A DNA stretch of 64,000 bases from JAVDCA01 sp963819385 (GTDB lineage: Bacteria > Pseudomonadota > Alphaproteobacteria > Rhizobiales > Xanthobacteraceae), in the NCBI GenBank assembly GCA_963819385.1, contig CAWFVV010000003.1, positions 496,001 through 560,000 on the forward strand, written 5' to 3'. The notes under the pieces were generated by a model. That model did not search any database. It was not told where the DNA came from and worked only from the letters and a program-made list of their open reading frames with translations. A program made the position numbers and the translations under genes. Of the stretch, positions 17,182 through 26,205 are shown piece after piece. The stretch's first letter is position 1; the number at the start of each line of letters is the position of its first letter.

Positions 17182-17230
17182 GCGCATATCCCGGCGAAGT
17201 GGACGCCGGTTCGCCGACAAGGATATGCGC
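17182..17230. repeat. 49-bp palindromic repeat, family C copy 2
   Basis: Same ends as the copy at 9900-9948 (GCGCATATCC ... GGATATGCGC), with two internal differences. It starts 4 bp after the SDR stop and ends 16 bp before the acyl-CoA dehydrogenase start, so it must be transcribed with any SDR-dehydrogenase message. Confidence 0.85.
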
Positions 17231-17246
17231 CAATAGGAAAGTGCCA

Positions 17247-18461
17247 ATGATCGATTTCACCCTGCCGCCCGAGATCGAGGCCCTGCGCCTGCGCGTGCGC
17301 GCCTTCATCGAGGAGCACGTGCTGCCGCTCGAAGCCGAGCGTGAGAACTTTTCCGACCACGAGAACATCCCGCTCGATCGCCTCGCCCCGGTGCGGGCCA
17401 AGGCGCGCGCGGCCGGCCTGTGGGCGCCGCAAAGCCCCAAGGAATTCGGCGGCATGGCGCTGCCGATCGTCGCCTGGGCCGTGATGTACGAGGAGGCGGC
17501 GCGCTCGCTGTTCGGCCCGCTCGCCTTCAACTGCATGGCGCCCGACGACGGCAACATGAACCTGCTCGCCAAGGTCGGCACGCCGGCGCAGAAGGAGAAG
17601 TGGCTGCGGCCGATCGTCGACGGCAAGGTCAACTCGTCCTTCGCGATGACCGAGCCGGCGCCCGGCGGCGGTTCCGATCCGAGCATGATCACGACGCGCG
17701 CCGAGCGCCGCGGCAACAAGTGGGTGATCCACGGCCGCAAGTGGTTCATCACCGGCGCCGGCGCTGCCGCGCACTTCATCCTGCTCGCGCGCACCTCGGA
17801 CGATCCGCGCACCGGCCTCACCGCCTTCCTCTATCACCGCGACCAGCCCGGCTGGCGCATCGTGCGCCGCATCGAGATCATGGGACCGGAAGAGCACGGC
17901 GGCCATTGCGAGCTCGAGTTCGACGGCCTCGAGGTCGCGGACGAGGACGTTCTGATGAAGGTCGGCGACGGCCTGCGCGCGACCCAGATCCGCCTCGGTC
18001 CCGCGCGGCTCACCCATTGCATGCGCTGGCTCGGCTGGTCGAAGCGCTGCCTCGAGATCGCGCAGGACTATGTCGATCGCCGCGAGGGCTTCGGCGTCAA
18101 GCTCGCCGACCGGGAAAGCGTGCAGATCAAGCTCGGCCATGCCGCCCAGCAGATACAGGTCGGCCGCCTGCTCACCATGCACGCGGCCTGGAAGCTCGAC
18201 CAGGGCGACCGCGCCCGCAAGGAAATCTCCATGGCCAAGGTGCACGTCGCCGACACGCTGCACAACGCCGCCGACGTCGCGATCCAGCTCAACGGCGCGC
18301 GCGGCTATTCCAAGGACACCATCGCCGAATGGGTCTACCGCGCGGCCCGCGCCGCCCGCCTGGTCGATGGCGCCTCCGAGGTGCACAACATGGTGCTCGC
18401 CCGCTTCATGCGCGAGGAAGGCCGCGACTTCTGGAGCTGGAGCGCCGGGAATAGAGTGTGA
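17247..18461 (+). CDS. Acyl-CoA dehydrogenase
   Basis: 404 aa, a flavoprotein of the acyl-CoA dehydrogenase superfamily. Visible signatures are the N-terminal helical domain (EALRLRVRAFIEEHVLPLEA), FAMTEPAPGGGSDP for FAD/substrate binding at about 134-147, GRKWFITGAG, and the C-terminal domain with GYSKDTIAEWVYRAARAARL and DGASEVHNMV. It resembles the ACAD10/11-like group. ATG at 17247 was chosen over an in-frame upstream start lying inside the family C repeat. Its last codons (AGNRV) fall in DNA that is repeated 160 bp downstream. Confidence 0.92.
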   Translation: MIDFTLPPEIEALRLRVRAFIEEHVLPLEAERENFSDHENIPLDRLAPVRAKARAAGLWAPQSPKEFGGMALPIVAWAVMYEEAARSLFGPLAFNCMAPDDGNMNLLAKVGTPAQKEKWLRPIVDGKVNSSFAMTEPAPGGGSDPSMITTRAERRGNKWVIHGRKWFITGAGAAAHFILLARTSDDPRTGLTAFLYHRDQPGWRIVRRIEIMGPEEHGGHCELEFDGLEVADEDVLMKVGDGLRATQIRLGPARLTHCMRWLGWSKRCLEIAQDYVDRREGFGVKLADRESVQIKLGHAAQQIQVGRLLTMHAAWKLDQGDRARKEISMAKVHVADTLHNAADVAIQLNGARGYSKDTIAEWVYRAARAARLVDGASEVHNMVLARFMREEGRDFWSWSAGNRV

Positions 18462-18692
18462 CCCCAGCCGTCATTGCGAGGCGTAGGGTGGGTAAAATCG
18501 CCGACTGATACGTTTCCACTTGCATGGACGCCTTGCCGGCGATTTTGCCGCGCTCCGCGTGGGCGACGGCGAGGAGCCGTCGCCCACCCTACGATGCTGG
18601 AGCGCAGGAAATAGAGTGTGATGTGTGCCGTCATTGCGAGGCGCGCGTAGCGCGCCGAAGCAATCGCGTGCCATAAACTCCGAGGCAATGAC
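18441..18692. repeat. Composite repeat cluster (family D and associated palindrome)
   Basis: A segment of about 44 bp (GAGCGC..GGAATAGAGTGTGA ... CCGTCATTGCGAGGCG) occurs at 18440-18483 and again at 18600-18643. Between the copies lies an inverted repeat with ends GTAGGGTGGG and CCCACCCTAC and a GGCGACGGC/GCCGTCGCC stem. The second copy continues as a GTCATTGCGAGG...CAATGACGG palindrome to 18692. No gene is seen from 18462 to 18771 apart from these elements. Confidence 0.75.
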
Positions 18693-18771
18693 GGCAAGCG
18701 GTTAATCTTTCCGCTTAACCTTTCCTCAACCATCCGCTTGCAACCGCAGAGTGTTGTGGCACCCTGCCGAC

Positions 18772-19140
18772 ATGGAACGCAAATCTCCCACGCAAGAGCG
18801 GCGCAAGCAGCCGCGCATGCCGACCTACCTGGGCGGCCAGATCACCACCGATCGCAAGCTGATCGCGATCGACTGCGTGGTGCGCAACATGTCGGGCACC
18901 GGCGTGAAGCTGATCGTGCCCAACATGACGCTCGTGCCTGACGAATTCGTCCTGCACATCACCAGCCGGGAGACCGCCTACCGGGTGCGTCCGCGCTGGC
19001 GGCAGCTGCGCGCGCTCGGCGTCGAAGTCGTGCCGCTCGCGGCCGACACGGCCCCGGTTCCCCTGGCGGCCGCGCGCCGAATCAAGCAGCTCGAAGCCGA
19101 GAACGAGGGCCTCACGCGCCGGCTGAGCGAGCGGGAATAG
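18772..19140 (+). CDS. PilZ-domain protein
   Basis: 122 aa with a single PilZ fold. The c-di-GMP-binding RxxxR motif fits RRKQPR at residues 10-15, and the second motif NMSGTG is at 40-45 (consensus D/NxSxxG). A short coiled helix (RRIKQLEAENEGLTRRLSER) ends the protein. The ATG at 18772 starts MERKSPTQERRKQPR; the frame is open for seven codons upstream. The upstream DNA carries GGTTAATCTTTCCGCTTAACC, a TTAA-rich sequence that might be regulatory. It is a likely c-di-GMP effector for motility or envelope. Confidence 0.85.
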   Translation: MERKSPTQERRKQPRMPTYLGGQITTDRKLIAIDCVVRNMSGTGVKLIVPNMTLVPDEFVLHITSRETAYRVRPRWRQLRALGVEVVPLAADTAPVPLAAARRIKQLEAENEGLTRRLSERE

Positions 19141-19171
19141 GCGGACCTTCGAACCTTTCCCTTGTGCATTC

Positions 19172-19297
19172 GTCATGGCCGGGCTTGTCCCGGCCATCCA
19201 CGCCTTATTATCGAATTGCCGCAAGAAAGACGTGGATGCCCGCGACATAGGCGAGCGAAGCGACGCCGTTCTTCGAACGGCTATGCGCGGGCATGAC
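19172..19297. repeat. Palindromic repeat, family A copy 2
   Basis: Begins GTCATGGCCGGGCTTGTCCC and ends GCGGGCATGAC. It contains an extra module (GGCGAGCGAAGCGACGCCGT, then TCTTCGAACGGC) in the right arm. The same module, inverted, is in the left arm of the copy at 31535, so the two copies are the same element in opposite orientations. Confidence 0.8.
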
Positions 19298-19348
19298 GAT
19301 GAGTTGAGCGATCTGATTATGCCCCGAGCAAGACAGCGAACGCGCCGC

Positions 19349-19729
19349 ATGAAAGCTGACGTCAGGCCCATCCGCACCAAGAGGGACTACGAGGCCGCGC
19401 TCGCTGAAGTGGAGCGGCTGTGGGGTGCAAAGTCGAAAACGCCGAAGGCGACCGTCTCGATGTCCTGGCGACCCTGATCGACGCCTATGAGGCGCAACAC
19501 TATCCCATGGACCCGCCCGATCCGATCGAGGCGATCAAATTTCGCATGGAGCAGCAGGGCCTGGCGCGCAAGGACCTGGGAGCCTCTGATCGGGACGCGC
19601 ACGCGCGTGGCCGAATTGCCGAACCGCAAGCGCGGGCTTTCGATCGAGATGATTCGCCGCCTGCACCGGGAACTCGGGATTTCCGCCGATGTGCTGATCC
19701 GGTCCTACCGACGGGACAAGGCGGCATAA
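19349..19729 (+). pseudogene. HigA/XRE-like antitoxin gene, broken by two compensating frameshifts
   Basis: Read across three frames, the product is MKADVRPIRTKRDYEAALAE... ERLWGAKSKTP, then EGDRLDVLATLIDAYEAQHY ... IKFRMEQQGLARKDL, then EPLIGTRTRVAELPNRKRGL and MIRRLHRELGISADVLI. This is the typical layout of HigA-type antitoxins encoded with RelE-like toxins. A base is missing near 19432 (acgccgaagg) and one extra G is present near 19583 (cctgggagcc). The second restores the original frame. No toxin gene lies upstream, where a repeat occupies the space. It could be a decayed orphan antitoxin or a victim of sequence errors. Confidence 0.7.
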
Positions 19730-19876
19730 AAAATCTTCTGCTGCGGTGCGCCAAATTTCTCGCGCCTGCGGCCTTGCGCAATTTCCTGCCCATCCGCCGG
19801 CCTGCGACGCAATCGACGCGGCGCCCTGCCTTTTCGCCCGATTGCGCCGTCTCTATATCTATGGCCTGATCGCATT

Positions 19877-19913
19877 AGAGCATGATCCCACCGTTTCTTG
19901 GAAAAGATCATGC
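19877..19913. repeat. Short palindrome GAGCATGATC type, family E copy 1
   Basis: Sequence reads GAGCATGATCCCACCG... then GGAAAAGATCATGCC, an imperfect palindrome whose arms are GCATGATC and GATCATGC. A related element is at 45579. It directly precedes the indolepyruvate oxidoreductase gene. Confidence 0.6.
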
Positions 19914-19933
19914 CTTTCGGCAGGACATTCCCC

Positions 19934-22900
19934 ATGGCGCTCCAACGCGTCACCCTCGACGACAAATACGATCTGACGCAAAGCCGCGTGTTCGTCACCG
20001 GTTACCAGGCGCTGGTGCGCTTGTGCCTGATGCAGAAGGCGCGCGACCGGCGCGCCGGGCTCAACACCGCCGCCTACGTCACCGGCTATCGCGGTTCGCC
20101 GCTCGGCGGGCTCGACTATCAGTTCCAGCGCGCCGCCGCGCTGTGCAAGCAGAACGACATCCTCTTCCAGCCCGCCATCAACGAGGACCTCGCCGCGACC
20201 GCGCTGTGGGGCTCGCAGCAGGCGGAACTGCGCGGCGAAGGCAAGTTCGATGGCGTGTTCGGCATGTGGTACGGCAAGGGCCCGGGCGTCGACCGCTCCG
20301 GTGACGCGCTGCGCCACGCCAATTTCGCCGGCACATCAAAGCACGGCGGCGTGCTCGCCCTGATGGGCGATGACCACACGGCGGAGTCGTCCACCACCGC
20401 CCACCAGTCCGAGTTCAATTTCGTCGACGTGATGATCCCGATCCTCAACCCCGCCGGGGTGCAGGAGATCGTCGACTACGGCATTCTCGGCTGGGCGATG
20501 TCGCGCTTCACCGGCGCCTGGGTCGGCCTCAAGTGCATGCACGAGACGGTCGAGTCGACCGGCGTGATCGACGGCAGCCTCGATCGTGTGAACATCGTCA
20601 TCCCGACCGGCTACGCCATGCCGCAAGGCGGCCTCAACATCCGCCTCCAGGACACAATTCTCGGCATGGAAGCGCGGGTGCACGACTACAAGCGCGACGC
20701 CATGCTCGCTTTCGTCCGCGCCAACAAGCTCAACCGCCAGATCACCTCGGGCGGCCGCAACCCGAGGATCGGCGTCATCACGGTCGGCAAGTCTTATCTC
20801 GATGTGCGCCAGGCGCTCGACGAGCTCGGTATCGACGAGGTGCGCTGCAACGATCTCGGCCTGCGCCTGCACAAGATCGCCTGCCCGTGGCCGATCGGGC
20901 GCGAGGAATTGCAGGAGTTCGCCCGCGGCCTCGAGCTGATCATCGTGGTCGAGGAGAAGCGCTCGCTCATCGAGGTGCAGGTGCGCGAGGAGCTCTACGG
21001 CACCGCCAATCAGCCGGTCTGCGTCGGCAAGAAGGACGAGCAGGGCAACTGGCTCTTCCCGGTCAAGGGCGCGCTCGATTCGAACGACGTGGCGATCTGC
21101 CTCGGCGAGCGCCTCCTGAAATATGCGACCGACGAGAACCTCGCGGGCCGTGTCGCCAAGCTCAAAGAGGCGCAGCGCGTCCTGCGCGAGACCCAGGACA
21201 TCGCGGTGCGCATCCCGTATTTCTGCTCGGGCTGTCCGCACAATTCCTCGACCCGCGTGCCGGAGGGCAGCCGTGCCTATGCGGGCATCGGCTGCCACTA
21301 CATGGTGCAGTGGATGGACCGCTCGACCCTCGGCTTCACCCAGATGGGCGGCGAGGGCGCGAACTGGATCGGCGAGGCGCCGTTCTCGCAACGCCCGCAT
21401 GTCTTCCAGAACATCGGCGACGGCACCTACAACCATTCGGGCTATATGGCGATCCGCGGCGCGATCGCGTCCGGCGTCAACATCACGTACAAGATCCTCT
21501 TCAACGACGCGGTCGCCATGACGGGCGGCCAGAAGAACGACGGCGGCCTCACGGTCCCGCAGGTCGCCCGTCAGGTCGCGGCGGAAGGGGCGAAGCGCGT
21601 CGTCGTCGTCACCGACGAGCCGCACAAATATGCCGCCGGCACCGATTGGCCCCGTGGCCTCACGGTGCATCACCGCGACGATCTCGACGCCGTGCAGCGC
21701 GAGCTCGCGCAAATTCCCGGCTGCACGGTCCTGATCTACGACCAGACCTGCGCGGCCGAGAAGCGCCGCCGCCGCAAGCGCGGCCAGTTCCCCGACCCGG
21801 ACAAGCGCGTCATCATCAACGAACTCGTCTGCGAAGGCTGCGGCGATTGCGGCGTGCAGTCGAACTGCGTGTCGGTGCAGCCGCTCGAGACCGAGTTCGG
21901 CCGCAAGCGCACCATCGACCAGTCGAGCTGCAACAAGGACTTCTCCTGCGTCAAAGGCTTCTGCCCGTCCTTCGTCACCGTCGAGGGCGCGCAGCTCAAG
22001 AAAGGGCAGGGCGTGGCGGTGCGAGCCGACGAGACGCGGCTGCCCGAGCCGACGCTTCCCGCGATCAATCAGACCTACGGCATCATCGTCACCGGCATCG
22101 GCGGCACCGGCATCGTTACGGTCGGCGCCATCATCGGCATGGCGGCGCACCTCGAAGGCAAGGGCGTCGGCGTGATCGACATGGCGGGCCTCGCCCAGAA
22201 GGGCGGCGCCGTGCAGAGTCATATCCGCATCGCCAACACCCCGGCCGATATCCACGCCATCCGCGTGCCGGCGCGCGGCGCCGACTTGGTGCTCGGCGGC
22301 GACATCGTGGTCGCGGGCAACAAGAAGGTGCTCGGCGCCGTCAAGCCGGGCGCGACCGCGATGGTGATCAACACCGCCGAGATGCTGCCCGGCGAGTTCA
22401 CCCGCAATACCGAGTTCTCGCTGCCGACCGAGCGCCTGCGCCGCGCCATCACGGGCGCGGCCGGCAAGGAGCGCAGCCATTTCGTCAATGCGTCGCGGCT
22501 CGCCACCGCGCTGCTCGGCCAATCGCTCGGCGCCAACATGTTCATGCTCGGCTACGCCTACCAGCTCGGCGCGCTGCCGCTCGCGGCGGAAGCGATCGAG
22601 CGCGCGCTGGAATTGAACGGCGAGGCGGTGCCGATGAATATCGCGGCCTTCCGCTGGGGCCGCCGTGCCGCGCTCGACCTTGCGGCGGTCGAGAAGCTCG
22701 CGACGCCCGCGGTAGCCGATCCGGCCGTCGCGCTCTCGCAGTCCTTCGACGAGATGGTCGCGCGCCGCGTCGCGTTTCTCACCAAGTATCAAAATGCCGC
22801 TTACGCGGCGCGTTACCGCGCCTGGGTCGACAAGGCGCGCGCCGCCGAGTTCGACGCGCGCGCCCGACAAATGCGGGCTCGCCGAGGCGGTCGCCCGCTA

Positions 22901-23405
22901 TCTGTTCAAGCTGATGGCCTACAAGGACGAGTACGAGGTCGCGCGGCTCTACACCGACGGCTCGTTCGCGGCGCAGGTCAAGAACACGTTCGACGGCGAC
23001 AGCCTGCGTCTCGTGGTGCACTTGAGCCCGCCGCTGCTCTCGCCGACCGACGCGGAAGGGCGGCCGCGCAAGATGACGTTCGGTCCGTGGATGTTCCGCG
23101 CCTTCAAGGTGCTGGCGCGGCTCAAGGGCTTGCGCGGGACCGCGTTCGACATCTTCGGCCACACCACGGAGCGCAAGAGCGAGCGCAAGCTGATTGCCGA
23201 CTACGAGGCGATGCTCGACGAGATCCTCGGCAAGCTCGGCCCCGACAATCACCACGTGGCGGTCGGGCTTGCGGCGATCCCGGAAAAAATCCGCGGCTTT
23301 GGCCACATCAAGATGCGCAACCTCACGGCCGCCAAGGCCGACGAGGCGGCGCTGCTCGAGCAATTCCGCGCCGGGCCCGCGCCGCTGCTGAAGGCGGCGG
23401 AGTGA
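19934..23405 (+). CDS. Indolepyruvate ferredoxin oxidoreductase, fused alpha-beta form (frameshift near 22870)
   Basis: About 1157 aa after repair. Fused IorA-IorB-type enzymes oxidatively decarboxylate aryl-pyruvates to acyl-CoA with ferredoxin. Order: N-terminal pyrimidine-binding domain (NTAAYVTGYRGSPLGGLDYQ), TPP domain (NIGDGTYNHSGYMA), 4Fe-4S cluster region (ELVCEGCGDCGVQSNC and SSCNKDFSCVKGFCPS), then the gamma-like domain (GIIVTGIGGTGIVTVGAI). The last 180 residues (CGLAEAVARYLFKLMAYKDE to LLKAAE) are in another frame. The break falls in gcgcgcgccc at about 22858-22868, explained by one extra base or a lost GC. ATG at 19934 (MALQRVTLDD) fits the family; 19910 is an alternative. Confidence 0.9.
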
Positions 23406-23408
23406 TTC

Positions 23409-23428
23409 GTCCACGCGATCGCGTGGAC
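23409..23428. terminator. Perfect 20-bp palindrome after the oxidoreductase
   Basis: GTCCACGCGATCGCGTGGAC is its own reverse complement and starts 3 bp after the stop codon. It could be a transcript-end hairpin or a protein-binding site. No T-run follows. Confidence 0.45.
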
Positions 23429-23460
23429 GCTCGCGACTTTCTCACAGCAATCGGAATCGC

Positions 23461-23657
23461 GCGTATCCCGGTACGCTCACGACGACCATTTTTCTAGAAT
23501 GTTAGTCGATAAGTAGCGCGCTACTATTGCGAGTATGTATGCACCGCTGTCGCTCGCATCCACGCTCGGAAAACACTTAAAAATAAGCCGTATCCCGCTA
23601 CGCGGCGATGAAAACGCATTTCTGCAATGTAAGATTATAAGTGGCTCACTACTATTG
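23461..23657. repeat. Diverged direct duplication in a low-GC intergenic region
   Basis: Two segments about 127 bp apart share ordered blocks. GTATCCCG(G/C)TACGC occurs at 23463 and 23590, an ATTTCT/AATGT block is in the middle, and ATAAGTAGCGCGCTACTATTG (23509) pairs with ATAAGTGGCTCACTACTATTG (23637). Copy 1 contains a perfect 14-bp palindrome (AGTAGCGCGCTACT, 23512-23525). The region 23406-23762 has no convincing gene, is distinctly lower in GC, and lies directly upstream of the multicopper oxidase, so a regulatory or insertion-scar role is possible. Confidence 0.6.
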
Positions 23658-23762
23658 GCTGTGTCAGCATTTCGGTGTGAAGCAGTTGGCTTTCGGCACG
23701 ATCCGATCGAGCCATCGTGTCGCGCCGCCTCCCAATGAAACAGGCTCGAGGGGGAGGATCCC

Positions 23763-26125
23763 ATGCGGTATCTGTCACGCAATGCTGATCGCGCACGCCT
23801 CCGCGAAGCCCAGAAGGCGCGCGACAATCGCGCCGAAATCGTCAAGGCGCTGTCCATCGGCCAGATCTCGCGGCGCGATCTCTACAAATGGGGTCTGCTG
23901 ACATTCGGCGGGCTTGCGCTCAAGAACGGCTTGAGCCCGTTTGCGTCCAGCGCCTACGCGGACGGTGTCCCGACCGGCACGCCGCCGAGCCCGCTGTTCG
24001 GTGCACAGAAGTTCACCCAGCCGATGCCACGGCTCGCGCTGCGCTCGCCGTTCACGTTGACCCAGGTCGCGTCGGCCGATCCGACATCCATCGGTGACGC
24101 CGCCTTCCCGGCCGCGCTCGGCGAACGGCCGGCACGGCGGCTGTCCTATCACACCGACTTCACCGCCAATCCGGGCGATTCGCAGTTCATCAACCCGATC
24201 ACCAACCGTGGTCCGATCGAGGGCCGTCCGCCCGGCGAGGTCTTCGCCCATCAGCGCTGGAACGAGTTCTTCCCTCAGGTCGGCTATCATCCAATCGGTC
24301 GGGCCGATCGCGCCGAACTCCCAATTCCATCCGAATTTCCCGGCCCAGCTCCCCAACAGCGTGTGGACCTACGGGGCGGGACGTTTCCAGGAGGGCCAGC
24401 TGCCGCCGCTCCTGATCAAGGTGCGCTACGGGCGAGCCGCTCGTCCACCGCATCTACAACAATCTCGCCGGTCGATCGCACCCAGAACGGCGGCTTCGGC
24501 CGCAACGAGACCCAGCTCCACTTCCACAACGCGCACAACGGCGCGGAAAGCGACGGCGCCGCCAACGCGCACCACTTCCCCGGCACCTTCTACGACTATC
24601 GCTGGAGCACGACGCTCGCTCGCCGCGACAAGATCAACACACAGGCGACCGATCCGCGCGCGTCGGGTCCCGACGGCAATGGCGGCCTGATCAACGTCGC
24701 CGGCGATTTCCGTGAGATCCAGGGCACGATGTGGGCCCACGACCACCGCTTCTTCTTCACCGCCGAGAATGTCTACAAGGGCAATTTCATGATGGTGAAC
24801 ATTTACAGCGGCCGCGACCGCGGCAACGAGAAGCTCGTCGACGGCATCAACCTGCGCCTGCCCAGCGGCAGCCTGCTGGACTACGGCAATCTCGACTTCG
24901 ACGTGAACCTGATCATCTCCGACGCCGCGACCGATCAGGACCGGCCAGTATTTCTTCGACATCTTCACTACCGACGGCTTGATCGGCGACATGCCGTTCG
25001 TCAACATGGCCTATGCGCCGTTCTTCGAGGTGCTGCCGCGGAAGTACCGCTTCCGCATCCTCGACGCCTGCATGTCGCGCTTCTTGCAGCTCGCGATCGC
25101 CGACCCGCAACGGCAATGCGGTGCCGTTCCAGTTCATCGCCAACGACGGCAACCTGGTGGTGAACCCGATCCCGCTGACCACAGCTCGACCAGCAGGGCA
25201 TCGCCGAGCGCTACGACATCGTCGTCGACTTCTCGCAAGTTCCGGGTCGGCGACCGGCTGCACCTGGTGAACACGCTGGAGCAGACCGACGGCCGCAAGC
25301 CGGACGGCAGCAATTGCCGCTCGCGCAGGCGCTGGCCGGCGACCCGAACGATCCGGCGGTCGGCGGCATCCTGCAGTTCCGCGTCGTCGGCTCGGTGCAG
25401 AGCGTCGATGTGCCGGGCGTCACCCTGTTCTCGACCAGCCCCGATCCGAGCGCAGGTGCCGGCGGTGCTGACCGAGCAGATCCCGATCGTCACGCCGGTG
25501 CGCGAGCGCGTCGTCAGTTGGGGCGGTCCGGCAACGGCGACTTGCGCGATCCGAATACCGGCCAGTGCACGCCCGATTGCCCGGACAACGTCCAGCTTCC
25601 CGTGGACCATCCAGGTCAACGGCGGGCAGTCGCATTCGATGAACGCCAACCGCATCCAGCTTGAGTATCCGAAAGCCGGCGACATCGAGCACTGGACCTA
25701 CATCAACGGCGGCGGCGGCTGGGATCACCCGATCCACCTCCACTTCGAGGAAGGCATCACCATGAACCGGGGCAGCGACTCGATCCCGGCAACCGAGAAC
25801 CTGGTCCGCAAGGACGTGTGGCGCCTGCGCCCCTCGGGACAGGTCACAGTTCCAGATCCAGTTCGGCGAATACGGCGGCTCCTATGTGAACCACTGCCAC
25901 AACACGGTGCACGAGGACTTCGCCCTGCTGATGCGCATCCAGCTGCTGTCCGGCGTCGCCGGATCGCCGCAGACGATGGTCACGCCGACGCCCAACCCGA
26001 CGCCCGACGGCGTGTTCTTCACGACGCCGGAAGTCCTGCCGGAAGCGACGACCAGCACCAACTCGACGCAGATGAGCCAGATCATCAACAATCCGGCGCG
26101 CAAGACGCCGACTGGCATCCCGTAA
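23763..26125 (+). pseudogene. Tat-exported multicopper oxidase, interrupted by about twelve indels as read
   Basis: An N-terminal twin-arginine signal (QISRRDLYKWGLLTFGGLAL, then PFASSAYA) implies folded export. All four copper motifs survive: HFHNAHNG, GTMWAHDHRFFF, WDHPIHLHFEEG and NHCHNTVHEDFALLM. The reading frame changes near 24292, 24430, 24468, 24942, 25105, 25184, 25237, 25318, 25460, 25523, 25602 and 25854. Most are single extra bases; those near 25318 and 25523 look like single losses. Between breaks the protein is family-like and free of stops. Repaired length is about 780 aa. GGGGGAGGATCCC precedes the ATG. The SCO-cytochrome c gene follows. The substrate (metal ion or phenol) is unknown. 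Confidence 0.85.
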
Positions 26126-26205
26126 CGCGGGACTGTTGTGAAAGAGATCGCAGTGTGTCGCCCGACACACTGCGGCGACGTTCTGGGGGCGTACGGGAGG
26201 AATAC

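Noticed and set aside
18462..18771. Possible small gene between acyl-CoA dehydrogenase and PilZ
   Set aside because: The gap is filled by palindromic repeats; translated frames show only repeat-derived residues.
23535..23738. 67-residue frame in the low-GC region before the multicopper oxidase
   Set aside because: No ribosome-binding site, no family resemblance, and it spans the second copy of the duplicated block.
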